Shown here: piece after piece, positions 24,542 to 39,435 of the stretch | Layout of the letters: each line of letters opens with the position of its first letter | How positions within the stretch are numbered: position 1 is the stretch's first letter | Source: Auanema rhodensis | Taxonomy: Eukaryota; Nematoda; Chromadorea; Rhabditida; Rhabditidae | Assembly: GCA_964057225.1 (NCBI GenBank) | Contig: CAXKVF010000075.1 | Coordinates: 682,001 to 746,000, forward strand | Length of the DNA stretch: 64,000 nucleotides | Reading direction: 5' to 3' | The notes under the pieces: model-generated | Database searches by the model: none | Told to the model about the DNA's origin: nothing | Seen by the model: only the letters and a program-made list of their open reading frames with translations | Translations under genes and position numbers: made by a program

Positions 24542-27500
24542 GCATGGTAACCATGACTTTGAAATTTACGTGAACTTTAATTTATGCTAATTAAATGTAC
24601 ACGTGATGTGCACTTGGTATGTAACTCGCTTCACGTGAAAGATAAAGAGATGCGGTTTTCAAAATTAGATCCCCCATGTCCATATTAGTCTAAAAACAAA
24701 TTTTGATTGATATTGGTTCATGGTAACCATGACTTTGAAATTTACGTGAACTTTAATTTATGCTAATTAAATGTACACGTGATGTGCACTTGGTATGTAA
24801 CTCGCTTCACGTGAAAGATAAAGAGATGCGGTTTTCAAAATTAGATCCCCCATGTCCATATTAGTCTAAAAACAAATTTTGATTGATATTGGTTCATGGT
24901 AACCATGACTTTGAAATTTACGTGAACTTTAATTTATGCTAATTAAATGTACACGTGATGTGCACTTGGTATGTAACTCGCTTCACGTGAAAGATAAAGA
25001 GATGCGGTTTTCAAAATTAGATCCCCCATGTCCATATTAGTCTAAAAACAAATTTTGATTGATATTGGTGCATGGTAACCATGACTTTGAAATTTACGTG
25101 AACTTTAATTTATGCTAATTAAATGTACACGTGATGTGCACTTGGTATGTAACTCGCTTCACGTGAAAGATAAAGAGATGCGGTTTTCAAAATTAGATCC
25201 CCCATGTCCATATTAGTCTAAAAACAAATTTTGATTGATATTGGTTCATGGTAACCATGACTTTGAAATTTACGTGAACTTTAATTTATGCTAATTAAAT
25301 GTACACGTGATGTGCACTTGGTATGTAACTCGCTTCACGTGAAAGATAAAGAGATGCGGTTTTCAAAATTAGATCCCCCATGTCCATATTAGTCTAAAAA
25401 CAAATTTTTATTGATATTGCTTCATGGTAACCATGACTTTGAAATTTACGTGAACTTTAATTTATGCTAATTAAATGTACACGTGATGTGCACTTGGTAT
25501 GTAACTCGCTTCACGTGAAAGATAAAGAGATGCGGTTTTCAAAATTAGATTCCCCATGTCCATATTAGTCTAAAAACAAATTTTTATTGATATTGGTTCA
25601 TGGTAACCATGACTTTGAAATTTACGTGAACTTTAATTTATGCTAATTAAATGTACACGTGATGTGCACTTGGTATGTAACTCGCTTCACGTGAAAGATA
25701 AAGAGATGCGGTTTTCAAAAATAGATTCCCCATGTCCATATCAGTCTAAAAACAAATTTTTATTGATATTGGTTCATGGTAACCATGACTTTGAAATTTA
25801 CGTGAACTTTAATTTATGCTAATTAAATGTACACGTGATGTGCACTTGGTATGTAACTCGCTTCACGTGAAAGATAAAGAGATGCGGTTTTCAAAATTAG
25901 ATTCCCCATGTCCATATTAGTCTAAAAACAAATTTTTATTGATATTGGTGCATGGTAACCATGACTTTGAATTTTACGTGAACTTTAATTTATGCTAATT
26001 AAATGTACACGTGATGTGCACTTGGTATGTAACTCGCTTCACGTGAAAGATAAAGAGATGCGGTTTTCAAAATTAGATCCCCCATGTCCATATTAGTCTA
26101 AAAACAAATTTTGATTGATATTGGTTCATGGTAACCATGACTTTGAAATATACGTGAACTTTAATTTATGCTAATTAAATGTACACGTGATGTGCACTTG
26201 GTATGTAACTCGCTTCACGTGAAAGATAAAGAGATGCGGTTTTCAAAATTAGATTCCCCATGTCCATATTAGTCTAAAAACAAATTTTTATTGATATTGG
26301 TGCATGGTAACCATGACTTTGAAATATACGTGAACTTTAATTTATGCTAATTAAATGTACACGTGATGTGCACTTGGTATGTAACTCGCTTCACGTGAAA
26401 GATAAAGAGATGCGGTTTTCAAAATTAGATTCCCCATGTCCATATTAGTCTAAAAACAAATTTTTATTGATATTGGTGCATGGTAACCATGACTTTGAAT
26501 TTTACGTGAACTTTAATTTATGCTAATTAAATGTACACGTGATGTGCACTTGGTATGTAACTCGCTTCACGTGAAAGATAAAGAGATGCGGTTTTCAAAA
26601 TTAGATCCCCCATGTCCATATTAGTCTAAAAACAAATTTTGATTGATATTGGTGCATGGTAACCATGACTTTGAAATTTACGTGAACTTTAATTTATGCT
26701 AATTAAATGTACACGTGATGTGCACTTGGTATGTAACTCGCTTCACGTGAAAGATAAAGAGATGCGGTTTTCAAAATTAGATTCCCCATGTCCATATTAG
26801 TCTAAAAACAAATTTTTATTGATATTGGTGCATGGTAACCATGACTTTGAAATTTACGTGAACTTTAATTTATGCTAATTAAATGTACACGTGATGTGCA
26901 CTTGGTATGTAACTCGCTTCACGTGAAAGATAAAGAGATGCGGTTTTCAAAATTAGATTCCCCATGTCCATATTAGTCTAAAAACAAATTTTTATTGATA
27001 TTGGTGCATGGTAACCATGACTTTGAATTTTACGTGAACTTTAATTTATGCTAATTAAATGTACACGTGATGTGCACTTGGTATGTAACTCGCTTCACGT
27101 GAAAGATAAAGAGATGCGGTTTTCAAAATTAGATCCCCCATGTCCATATTAGTCTAAAAACAAATTTTGATTGATATTGGTGCATGGTAACCATGACTTT
27201 GAAATTTACGTGAACTTTAATTTATGCTAATTAAATGTACACGTGATGTGCACTTGGTATGTAACTCGCTTCACGTGAAAGATAAAGAGATGCGGTTTTC
27301 AAAATTAGATTCCCCATGTCCATATTAGTCTAAAAACAAATTTTTATTGATATTGGTTCATGGTAACCATGACTTTGAAATTTACGTGAACTTTAATTTA
27401 TGCTAATTAAATGTACACGTGATGTGCACTTGGTATGTAACTCGCTTCACGTGAAAGATAAAGAGATGCGGTTTTCAAAATTAGATTCCCCATGTCCATA

Positions 27501-30173
27501 TTAGTCTAAAAACAAATTTTTATTGATATTGGTGCATGGTAACCATGACTTTGAATTTTACGTGAACTTTAATTTATGCTAATTAAATGTACACGTGATG
27601 TGCACTTGGTATGTAACTCGCTTCACGTGAAAGATAAAGAGATGCGGTTTTCAAAATTAGATCCCCCATGTCCATATTAGTCTAAAAACAAATTTTGATT
27701 GATATTGGTTCATGGTAACCATGACTTTGAAATTTACGTGAACTTTAATTTATGCTAATTAAATGTACACGTGATGTGCACTTGGTATGTAACTCGCTTC
27801 ACGTGAAAGATAAAGAGATGCGGTTTTCAAAATTAGATCCCCCATGTCCATATTAGTCTAAAAACAAATTTTTATTGATATTGCTTCATGGTAACCATGA
27901 CTTTGAAATTTACGTGAACTTTAATTTATGCTAATTAAATGTACACGTGATGTGCACTTGGTATGTAACTCGCTTCACGTGAAAGATAAAGAGATGCGGT
28001 TTTCAAAATTAGATTCCCCATGTCCATATTAGTCTAAAAACAAATTTTTATTGATATTGGTTCATGGTAACCATGACTTTGAAATTTACGTGAACTTTAA
28101 TTTATGCTAATTAAATGTACACGTGATGTGCACTTGGTATGTAACTCGCTTCACGTGAAAGATAAAGAGATGCGGTTTTCAAAAATAGATTCCCCATGTC
28201 CATATCAGTCTAAAAACAAATTTTTATTGATATTGGTTCATGGTAACCATGACTTTGAAATTTACGTGAACTTTAATTTATGCTAATTAAATGTACACGT
28301 GATGTGCACTTGGTATGTAACTCGCTTCACGTGAAAGATAAAGAGATGCGGTTTTCAAAATTAGATTCCCCATGTCCATATTAGTCTAAAAACAAATTTT
28401 TATTGATATTGGTGCATGGTAACCATGACTTTGAATTTTACGTGAACTTTAATTTATGCTAATTAAATGTACACGTGATGTGCACTTGGTATGTAACTCG
28501 CTTCACGTGAAAGATAAAGAGATGCGGTTTTCAAAATTAGATCCCCCATGTCCATATTAGTCTAAAAACAAATTTTGATTGATATTGGTTCATGGTAACC
28601 ATGACTTTGAAATTTACGTGAACTTTAATTTATGCTAATTAAATGTACACGTGATGTGCACTTGGTATGTAACTCGCTTCACGTGAAAGATAAAGAGATG
28701 CGGTTTTCAAAATTAGATTTCCCATGTCCATATTAGTCTAAAAACAAATTTTTATTGATATTGGTGCATGGTAACCATGACTTTGAATTTTACGTGAACT
28801 TTAATTTATGCTAATTAAATGTACACGTGATGTGCACTTGGTATGTAACTCGCTTCACGTGAAAGATAAAGAGATGCGGTTTTCAAAATTAGATTCCCCA
28901 TGTCCATATTAGTCTAAAAACAAATTTTTATTGATATTGGTGCATGGTAACCATGACTTTGAAATTTACGTGAACTTTAATTTATGCTAATTAAATGTAC
29001 ACGTGATGTGCACTTGGTATGTAACTCGCTTCACGTGAAAGATAAAGAGATGCGGTTTTCAAAATTAGATTCCCCATGTCCATATTAGTCTAAAAACAAA
29101 TTTTTATTGATATTGCTTCATGGTAACCATGACTTTGAAATTTACGTGAACTTTAATTTATGCTAATTGAATGTACACGTGATGTGCACTTGGTATGTAA
29201 CTCGCTTCACGTGAAAGATAAAGAGATGCGGTTTTCAAAATTAGATTCCCCATGTCCATATTAGTCTAAAAACAAATTTTTATTGATATTGGTTCATGGT
29301 AACCATGACTTTGAAATATACGTGAACTTTAATTTATGCTAATTAAATGTACACGTGATGTGCACTTGGTATGTAACTCGCTTCACGTGAAAGATAAAGA
29401 GATGCGGTTTTCAAAATTAGATTCCCCATGTCCATATTAGTCTAAAAACAAATTTTTATTGATATTGGTGCATGGTAACCATGACTTTGAAATATACGTG
29501 AACTTTAATTTATGCTAATTAAATGTACACGTGATGTGCACTTGGTATGTAACTCGCTTCACGTGAAAGATAAAGAGATGCGGTTTTCAAAATTAGATTT
29601 CCCATGTCCATATTAGTCTAAAAACAAATTTTTATTGATATTGGTGCATGGTAACCATGACTTTGAATTTTACGTGAACTTTAATTTATGCTAATTAAAT
29701 GTACACGTGATGTGCACTTGGTATGTAACTCGCTTCACGTGAAAGATAAAGAGATGCGGTTTTCAAAATTAGATTCCCCATGTCCATATTAGTCTAAAAA
29801 CAAATTTTTATTGATATTGGTGCATGGTAACCATGACTTTGAAATTTACGTGAACTTTAATTTATGCTAATTAAATGTACACGTGATGTGCACTTGGTAT
29901 GTAACTCGCTTCACGTGAAAGATAAAGAGATGCGGTTTTCAAAATTAGATTCCCCATGTCCATATTAGTCTAAAAACAAATTTTTATTGATATTGCTTCA
30001 TGGTAACCATGACTTTGAAATTTACGTGAACTTTAATTTATGCTAATTGAATGTACACGTGATGTGCACTTGGTATGTAACTCGCTTCACGTGAAAGATA
30101 AAGAGATGCGGTTTTCAAAATTAGATCCCCCATGTCCATATTAGTCTAAAAACAAATTTTGATTGATATTGGT
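24542..30173 (+). repeat. 5,632-bp block, tandem copy A (32 monomers)
   Basis: Left copy of a direct tandem duplication with an offset of 5,632 bp (32 x 176). Diagnostic pairs: the AAAAATAG/TATCAG monomer at 25709 and 31341, and again at 28173 and 33805; GATTTCCC near 28718 and 34350, and near 29598 and 35230; AATTGAATG at 29169 and 34801, and at 30049 and 35681. The diagnostic variants I compared all agree. Homology ends within about one monomer of each boundary; beyond it variant states differ, as at 24541 versus 30173 (GGTG versus GGTT). Inside the block, about 1 kb around 25181-26144 repeats at an offset of 2,464 bp (14 monomers). Confidence 0.9.
25709..25884 (+). repeat. Variant monomer with lost TAG stop (7 identical occurrences)
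   Basis: This monomer carries TCAAAAATAG (T13A) and TATCAGTCT (T34C). It occurs seven times, at 25709, 28173, 31341, 33805, 40140, 42956 and 44892. The T34C change turns an in-frame TAG into CAG, so a frame that would normally stop after 34 codons runs to 60 codons, from ATG at monomer position 108 to TAA at 112-114 of the next copy. The intervals (14, 18, 14, 36 minus 1 base, 16 and 11 monomers) follow block duplications. I read it as a lineage marker and not a gene. Confidence 0.9.
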
Positions 30174-33100
30174 TCATGGTAACCATGACTTTGAAATTTA
30201 CGTGAACTTTAATTTATGCTAATTAAATGTACACGTGATGTGCACTTGGTATGTAACTCGCTTCACGTGAAAGATAAAGAGATGCGGTTTTCAAAATTAG
30301 ATCCCCCATGTCCATATTAGTCTAAAAACAAATTTTGATTGATATTGGTTCATGGTAACCATGACTTTGAAATTTACGTGAACTTTAATTTATGCTAATT
30401 AAATGTACACGTGATGTGCACTTGGTATGTAACTCGCTTCACGTGAAAGATAAAGAGATGCGGTTTTCAAAATTAGATCCCCCATGTCCATATTAGTCTA
30501 AAAACAAATTTTGATTGATATTGGTTCATGGTAACCATGACTTTGAAATTTACGTGAACTTTAATTTATGCTAATTAAATGTACACGTGATGTGCACTTG
30601 GTATGTAACTCGCTTCACGTGAAAGATAAAGAGATGCGGTTTTCAAAATTAGATCCCCCATGTCCATATTAGTCTAAAAACAAATTTTGATTGATATTGG
30701 TGCATGGTAACCATGACTTTGAAATTTACGTGAACTTTAATTTATGCTAATTAAATGTACACGTGATGTGCACTTGGTATGTAACTCGCTTCACGTGAAA
30801 GATAAAGAGATGCGGTTTTCAAAATTAGATCCCCCATGTCCATATTAGTCTAAAAACAAATTTTGATTGATATTGGTTCATGGTAACCATGACTTTGAAA
30901 TTTACGTGAACTTTAATTTATGCTAATTAAATGTACACGTGATGTGCACTTGGTATGTAACTCGCTTCACGTGAAAGATAAAGAGATGCGGTTTTCAAAA
31001 TTAGATCCCCCATGTCCATATTAGTCTAAAAACAAATTTTTATTGATATTGCTTCATGGTAACCATGACTTTGAAATTTACGTGAACTTTAATTTATGCT
31101 AATTAAATGTACACGTGATGTGCACTTGGTATGTAACTCGCTTCACGTGAAAGATAAAGAGATGCGGTTTTCAAAATTAGATTCCCCATGTCCATATTAG
31201 TCTAAAAACAAATTTTTATTGATATTGGTTCATGGTAACCATGACTTTGAAATTTACGTGAACTTTAATTTATGCTAATTAAATGTACACGTGATGTGCA
31301 CTTGGTATGTAACTCGCTTCACGTGAAAGATAAAGAGATGCGGTTTTCAAAAATAGATTCCCCATGTCCATATCAGTCTAAAAACAAATTTTTATTGATA
31401 TTGGTTCATGGTAACCATGACTTTGAAATTTACGTGAACTTTAATTTATGCTAATTAAATGTACACGTGATGTGCACTTGGTATGTAACTCGCTTCACGT
31501 GAAAGATAAAGAGATGCGGTTTTCAAAATTAGATTCCCCATGTCCATATTAGTCTAAAAACAAATTTTTATTGATATTGGTGCATGGTAACCATGACTTT
31601 GAATTTTACGTGAACTTTAATTTATGCTAATTAAATGTACACGTGATGTGCACTTGGTATGTAACTCGCTTCACGTGAAAGATAAAGAGATGCGGTTTTC
31701 AAAATTAGATCCCCCATGTCCATATTAGTCTAAAAACAAATTTTGATTGATATTGGTTCATGGTAACCATGACTTTGAAATATACGTGAACTTTAATTTA
31801 TGCTAATTAAATGTACACGTGATGTGCACTTGGTATGTAACTCGCTTCACGTGAAAGATAAAGAGATGCGGTTTTCAAAATTAGATTCCCCATGTCCATA
31901 TTAGTCTAAAAACAAATTTTTATTGATATTGGTGCATGGTAACCATGACTTTGAAATATACGTGAACTTTAATTTATGCTAATTAAATGTACACGTGATG
32001 TGCACTTGGTATGTAACTCGCTTCACGTGAAAGATAAAGAGATGCGGTTTTCAAAATTAGATTCCCCATGTCCATATTAGTCTAAAAACAAATTTTTATT
32101 GATATTGGTGCATGGTAACCATGACTTTGAATTTTACGTGAACTTTAATTTATGCTAATTAAATGTACACGTGATGTGCACTTGGTATGTAACTCGCTTC
32201 ACGTGAAAGATAAAGAGATGCGGTTTTCAAAATTAGATCCCCCATGTCCATATTAGTCTAAAAACAAATTTTGATTGATATTGGTGCATGGTAACCATGA
32301 CTTTGAAATTTACGTGAACTTTAATTTATGCTAATTAAATGTACACGTGATGTGCACTTGGTATGTAACTCGCTTCACGTGAAAGATAAAGAGATGCGGT
32401 TTTCAAAATTAGATTCCCCATGTCCATATTAGTCTAAAAACAAATTTTTATTGATATTGGTGCATGGTAACCATGACTTTGAAATTTACGTGAACTTTAA
32501 TTTATGCTAATTAAATGTACACGTGATGTGCACTTGGTATGTAACTCGCTTCACGTGAAAGATAAAGAGATGCGGTTTTCAAAATTAGATTCCCCATGTC
32601 CATATTAGTCTAAAAACAAATTTTTATTGATATTGGTGCATGGTAACCATGACTTTGAATTTTACGTGAACTTTAATTTATGCTAATTAAATGTACACGT
32701 GATGTGCACTTGGTATGTAACTCGCTTCACGTGAAAGATAAAGAGATGCGGTTTTCAAAATTAGATCCCCCATGTCCATATTAGTCTAAAAACAAATTTT
32801 GATTGATATTGGTGCATGGTAACCATGACTTTGAAATTTACGTGAACTTTAATTTATGCTAATTAAATGTACACGTGATGTGCACTTGGTATGTAACTCG
32901 CTTCACGTGAAAGATAAAGAGATGCGGTTTTCAAAATTAGATTCCCCATGTCCATATTAGTCTAAAAACAAATTTTTATTGATATTGGTTCATGGTAACC
33001 ATGACTTTGAAATTTACGTGAACTTTAATTTATGCTAATTAAATGTACACGTGATGTGCACTTGGTATGTAACTCGCTTCACGTGAAAGATAAAGAGATG

Positions 33101-35757
33101 CGGTTTTCAAAATTAGATTCCCCATGTCCATATTAGTCTAAAAACAAATTTTTATTGATATTGGTGCATGGTAACCATGACTTTGAATTTTACGTGAACT
33201 TTAATTTATGCTAATTAAATGTACACGTGATGTGCACTTGGTATGTAACTCGCTTCACGTGAAAGATAAAGAGATGCGGTTTTCAAAATTAGATCCCCCA
33301 TGTCCATATTAGTCTAAAAACAAATTTTGATTGATATTGGTTCATGGTAACCATGACTTTGAAATTTACGTGAACTTTAATTTATGCTAATTAAATGTAC
33401 ACGTGATGTGCACTTGGTATGTAACTCGCTTCACGTGAAAGATAAAGAGATGCGGTTTTCAAAATTAGATCCCCCATGTCCATATTAGTCTAAAAACAAA
33501 TTTTTATTGATATTGCTTCATGGTAACCATGACTTTGAAATTTACGTGAACTTTAATTTATGCTAATTAAATGTACACGTGATGTGCACTTGGTATGTAA
33601 CTCGCTTCACGTGAAAGATAAAGAGATGCGGTTTTCAAAATTAGATTCCCCATGTCCATATTAGTCTAAAAACAAATTTTTATTGATATTGGTTCATGGT
33701 AACCATGACTTTGAAATTTACGTGAACTTTAATTTATGCTAATTAAATGTACACGTGATGTGCACTTGGTATGTAACTCGCTTCACGTGAAAGATAAAGA
33801 GATGCGGTTTTCAAAAATAGATTCCCCATGTCCATATCAGTCTAAAAACAAATTTTTATTGATATTGGTTCATGGTAACCATGACTTTGAAATTTACGTG
33901 AACTTTAATTTATGCTAATTAAATGTACACGTGATGTGCACTTGGTATGTAACTCGCTTCACGTGAAAGATAAAGAGATGCGGTTTTCAAAATTAGATTC
34001 CCCATGTCCATATTAGTCTAAAAACAAATTTTTATTGATATTGGTGCATGGTAACCATGACTTTGAATTTTACGTGAACTTTAATTTATGCTAATTAAAT
34101 GTACACGTGATGTGCACTTGGTATGTAACTCGCTTCACGTGAAAGATAAAGAGATGCGGTTTTCAAAATTAGATCCCCCATGTCCATATTAGTCTAAAAA
34201 CAAATTTTGATTGATATTGGTTCATGGTAACCATGACTTTGAAATTTACGTGAACTTTAATTTATGCTAATTAAATGTACACGTGATGTGCACTTGGTAT
34301 GTAACTCGCTTCACGTGAAAGATAAAGAGATGCGGTTTTCAAAATTAGATTTCCCATGTCCATATTAGTCTAAAAACAAATTTTTATTGATATTGGTGCA
34401 TGGTAACCATGACTTTGAATTTTACGTGAACTTTAATTTATGCTAATTAAATGTACACGTGATGTGCACTTGGTATGTAACTCGCTTCACGTGAAAGATA
34501 AAGAGATGCGGTTTTCAAAATTAGATTCCCCATGTCCATATTAGTCTAAAAACAAATTTTTATTGATATTGGTGCATGGTAACCATGACTTTGAAATTTA
34601 CGTGAACTTTAATTTATGCTAATTAAATGTACACGTGATGTGCACTTGGTATGTAACTCGCTTCACGTGAAAGATAAAGAGATGCGGTTTTCAAAATTAG
34701 ATTCCCCATGTCCATATTAGTCTAAAAACAAATTTTTATTGATATTGCTTCATGGTAACCATGACTTTGAAATTTACGTGAACTTTAATTTATGCTAATT
34801 GAATGTACACGTGATGTGCACTTGGTATGTAACTCGCTTCACGTGAAAGATAAAGAGATGCGGTTTTCAAAATTAGATTCCCCATGTCCATATTAGTCTA
34901 AAAACAAATTTTTATTGATATTGGTTCATGGTAACCATGACTTTGAAATATACGTGAACTTTAATTTATGCTAATTAAATGTACACGTGATGTGCACTTG
35001 GTATGTAACTCGCTTCACGTGAAAGATAAAGAGATGCGGTTTTCAAAATTAGATTCCCCATGTCCATATTAGTCTAAAAACAAATTTTTATTGATATTGG
35101 TGCATGGTAACCATGACTTTGAAATATACGTGAACTTTAATTTATGCTAATTAAATGTACACGTGATGTGCACTTGGTATGTAACTCGCTTCACGTGAAA
35201 GATAAAGAGATGCGGTTTTCAAAATTAGATTTCCCATGTCCATATTAGTCTAAAAACAAATTTTTATTGATATTGGTGCATGGTAACCATGACTTTGAAT
35301 TTTACGTGAACTTTAATTTATGCTAATTAAATGTACACGTGATGTGCACTTGGTATGTAACTCGCTTCACGTGAAAGATAAAGAGATGCGGTTTTCAAAA
35401 TTAGATTCCCCATGTCCATATTAGTCTAAAAACAAATTTTTATTGATATTGGTGCATGGTAACCATGACTTTGAAATTTACGTGAACTTTAATTTATGCT
35501 AATTAAATGTACACGTGATGTGCACTTGGTATGTAACTCGCTTCACGTGAAAGATAAAGAGATGCGGTTTTCAAAATTAGATTCCCCATGTCCATATTAG
35601 TCTAAAAACAAATTTTTATTGATATTGCTTCATGGTAACCATGACTTTGAAATTTACGTGAACTTTAATTTATGCTAATTGAATGTACACGTGATGTGCA
35701 CTTGGTATGTAACTCGCTTCACGTGAAAGATAAAGAGATGCGGTTTTCAAAATTAGA
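30174..35757 (+). repeat. 5,632-bp block, tandem copy B
   Basis: Right copy of the 32-monomer duplication, directly abutting copy A. It has the same order of monomer types, starting with a run of GATCCCCC/TTTTGATTG monomers and ending in the AATTGAATG monomer at 35565. After that, copy B continues into a GAAATATAC monomer, whereas the matching place after copy A holds a GATCCCCC monomer, so the exact breakpoint is resolved only to within a monomer. The near-identity implies a recent event relative to divergence among monomers. Confidence 0.9.
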
Positions 35758-38700
35758 TTCCCCATGTCCATATTAGTCTAAAAACAAATTTTTATTGATA
35801 TTGGTTCATGGTAACCATGACTTTGAAATATACGTGAACTTTAATTTATGCTAATTAAATGTACACGTGATGTGCACTTGGTATGTAACTCGCTTCACGT
35901 GAAAGATAAAGAGATGCGGTTTTCAAAATTAGATTCCCCATGTCCATATTAGTCTAAAAACAAATTTTTATTGATATTGGTGCATGGTAACCATGACTTT
36001 GAAATATACGTGAACTTTAATTTATGCTAATTAAATGTACACGTGATGTGCACTTGGTATGTAACTCGCTTCACGTGAAAGATAAAGAGATGCGGTTTTC
36101 AAAATTAGATTCCCCATGTCCATATTAGTCTAAAAACAAATTTTTATTGATATTGGTGCATGGTAACCATGACTTTGAATTTTACGTGAACTTTAATTTA
36201 TGCTAATTAAATGTACACGTGATGTGCACTTGGTATGTAACTCGCTTCACGTGAAAGATAAAGAGATGCGGTTTTCAAAATTAGATCCCCCATGTCCATA
36301 TTAGTCTAAAAACAAATTTTGATTGATATTGGTGCATGGTAACCATGACTTTGAAATTTACGTGAACTTTAATTTATGCTAATTAAATGTACACGTGATG
36401 TGCACTTGGTATGTAACTCGCTTCACGTGAAAGATAAAGAGATGCGGTTTTCAAAATTAGATTCCCCATGTCCATATTAGTCTAAAAACAAATTTTTATT
36501 GATATTGGTGCATGGTAACCATGACTTTGAAATTTACGTGAACTTTAATTTATGCTAATTAAATGTACACGTGATGTGCACTTGGTATGTAACTCGCTTC
36601 ACGTGAAAGATAAAGAGATGCGGTTTTCAAAATTAGATTCCCCATGTCCATATTAGTCTAAAAACAAATTTTTATTGATATTGGTGCATGGTAACCATGA
36701 CTTTGAAATATACGTGAACTTTAATTTATGCTAATTAAATGTACACGTGATGTGCACTTGGTATGTAACTCGCTTCACGTGAAAGATAAAGAGATGCGGT
36801 TTTCAAAATTAGATTCCCCATGTCCATATTAGTCTAAAAACAAATTTTTATTGATATTGGTGCATGGTAACCATGACTTTGAATTTTACGTGAACTTTAA
36901 TTTATGCTAATTAAATGTACACGTGATGTGCACTTGGTATGTAACTCGCTTCACGTGAAAGATAAAGAGATGCGGTTTTCAAAATTAGATCCCCCATGTC
37001 CATATTAGTCTAAAAACAAATTTTGATTGATATTGGTGCATGGTAACCATGACTTTGAAATTTACGTGAACTTTAATTTATGCTAATTAAATGTACACGT
37101 GATGTGCACTTGGTATGTAACTCGCTTCACGTGAAAGATAAAGAGATGCGGTTTTCAAAATTAGATTCCCCATGTCCATATTAGTCTAAAAACAAATTTT
37201 TATTGATATTGGTGCATGGTAACCATGACTTTGAAATTTACGTGAACTTTAATTTATGCTAATTAAATGTACACGTGATGTGCACTTGGTATGTAACTCG
37301 CTTCACGTGAAAGATAAAGAGATGCGGTTTTCAAAATTAGATTCCCCATGTCCATATTAGTCTAAAAACAAATTTTTATTGATATTGGTGCATGGTAACC
37401 ATGACTTTGAATTTTACGTGAACTTTAATTTATGCTAATTAAATGTACACGTGATGTGCACTTGGTATGTAACTCGCTTCACGTGAAAGATAAAGAGATG
37501 CGGTTTTCAAAATTAGATCCCCCATGTCCATATTAGTCTAAAAACAAATTTTGATTGATATTGGTGCATGGTAACCATGACTTTGAAATTTACGTGAACT
37601 TTAATTTATGCTAATTAAATGTACACGTGATGTGCACTTGGTATGTAACTCGCTTCACGTGAAAGATAAAGAGATGCGGTTTTCAAAATTAGATTCCCCA
37701 TGTCCATATTAGTCTAAAAACAAATTTTTATTGATATTGGTTCATGGTAACCATGACTTTGAAATTTACGTGAACTTTAATTTATGCTAATTAAATGTAC
37801 ACGTGATGTGCACTTGGTATGTAACTCGCTTCACGTGAAAGATAAAGAGATGCGGTTTTCAAAATTAGATTCCCCATGTCCATATTAGTCTAAAACAAAT
37901 TTTTATTGATATTGGTGCATGGTAACCATGACTTTGAATTTTACGTGAACTTTAATTTATGCTAATTAAATGTACACGTGATGTGCACTTGGTATGTAAC
38001 TCGCTTCACGTGAAAGATAAAGAGATGCGGTTTTCAAAATTAGATCCCCCATGTCCATATTAGTCTAAAAACAAATTTTGATTGATATTGGTTCATGGTA
38101 ACCATGACTTTGAAATTTACGTGAACTTTAATTTATGCTAATTAAATGTACACGTGATGTGCACTTGGTATGTAACTCGCTTCACGTGAAAGATAAAGAG
38201 ATGCGGTTTTCAAAATTAGATTTCCCATGTTCATATTAGTCTAAAAACAAATTTTTATTGATATTGGTGCATGGTAACCATGACTTTGAATTTTACGTGA
38301 ACTTTAATTTATGCTAATTAAATGTACACGTGATGTGCACTTGGTATGTAACTCGCTTCACGTGAAAGATAAAGAGATGCGGTTTTTAAAATTAGATTCC
38401 CCATGTCCATATTAGTCTAAAAACAAATTTTTATTGATATTGGTTCATGGTAACCATGACTTTGAAATTTACGTGAACTTTAATTTATGCTAATTAAATG
38501 TACACGTGATGTGCACTTGGTATGTAACTCGCTTCACGTGAAAGATAAAGAGATGCGGTTTTCAAAATTAGATTCCCCATGTCCATATTAGTCTAAAAAC
38601 AAATTTTTATTGATATTGCTTCATGGTAACCATGACTTTGAAATTTACGTGAACTTTAATTTATGCTAATTAAATGTACACGTGATGTGCACTTGGTATG

Positions 38701-39435
38701 TAACTCGCTTCACGTGAAAGATAAAGAGATGCGGTTTTCAAAATTAGATTCCCCATGTCCATATTAGTCTAAAAACAAATTTTTATTGATATTGGTGCAT
38801 GGTAACCATGACTTTGAAATTTACGTGAACTTTAATTTATGCTAATTAAATGTACACGTGATGTGCACTTGGTATGTAACTCGCTTCACGTGAAAGATAA
38901 AGAGATGCGGTTTTCAAAATTAGATTCCCCATGTCCATATTAGTCTAAAAACAAATTTTTATTGATATTGGTGCATGGTAACCATGACTTTGAATTTTAC
39001 GTGAACTTTAATTTATGCTAATTAAATGTACACGTGATGTGCACTTGGTATGTAACTCGCTTCACGTGAAAGATAAAGAGATGCGGTTTTCAAAATTAGA
39101 TCCCCCATGTCCATATTAGTCTAAAAACAAATTTTGATTGATATTGGTGCATGGTAACCATGACTTTGAAATTTACGTGAACTTTAATTTATGCTAATTA
39201 AATGTACACGTGATGTGCACTTGGTATGTAACTCGCTTCACGTGAAAGATAAAGAGATGCGGTTTTCAAAATTAGATTCCCCATGTCCATATTAGTCTAA
39301 AAACAAATTTTTATTGATATTGGTTCATGGTAACCATGACTTTGAAATTTACGTGAACTTTAATTTATGCTAATTAAATGTACACGTGATGTGCACTTGG
39401 TATGTAACTCGCTTCACGTGAAAGATAAAGAGATG
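35758..39435 (+). repeat. Mixed HOR-3 material between large blocks
   Basis: Monomer types of HOR domain 3 continue here in shuffled order: GAAATATAC, GAATTTTAC and GATCCCCC/TTTTGATTG types with consensus copies between them. One monomer carries GATTTCCCATGTTCAT (38204) and the next reads GGTTTTTAAAATT (38380); this adjacent pair recurs near 46476/46652 and 47708/47884, pointing to older segment copying. The GATCCCCC copy at 39084 opens a stretch that recurs 2,816 bp later at 41900. No gene or other element is present. Confidence 0.8.
37853..38027 (+). repeat. 175-bp monomer with a 1-bp deletion
   Basis: The A run after AGTCT is four long instead of five (TAAAACAAAT, near 37891-37896). Phase markers at 37853 and 38028 are 175 bp apart. 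This is the only net deletion I detected, and it accounts for the -1 phase shift of everything downstream. It lies in a short A homopolymer, so a sequencing or consensus error is possible. Confidence 0.85.

Noticed and set aside
25640-25822. 60-codon open frame on the + strand (also at 28104, 31272, 33736, 40071, 42887 and 44823)
   Set aside because: It lies wholly in satellite monomers, depends on one stop-removing substitution, has no detectable family motif, and its seven identical copies are explained by block duplication. I do not list it as a CDS.
30174-35757. Treating the 5,632-bp and 4,400-bp copies as certain biological duplications
   Set aside because: Near-identical satellite blocks can be produced by assembly error. 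I report them as seen in this sequence and leave their biological reality open until single reads span them.
37853-38027. Frameshift in a gene (1-bp deletion)
   Set aside because: The deletion is in an A run of a non-coding satellite monomer; it matters only for phase.
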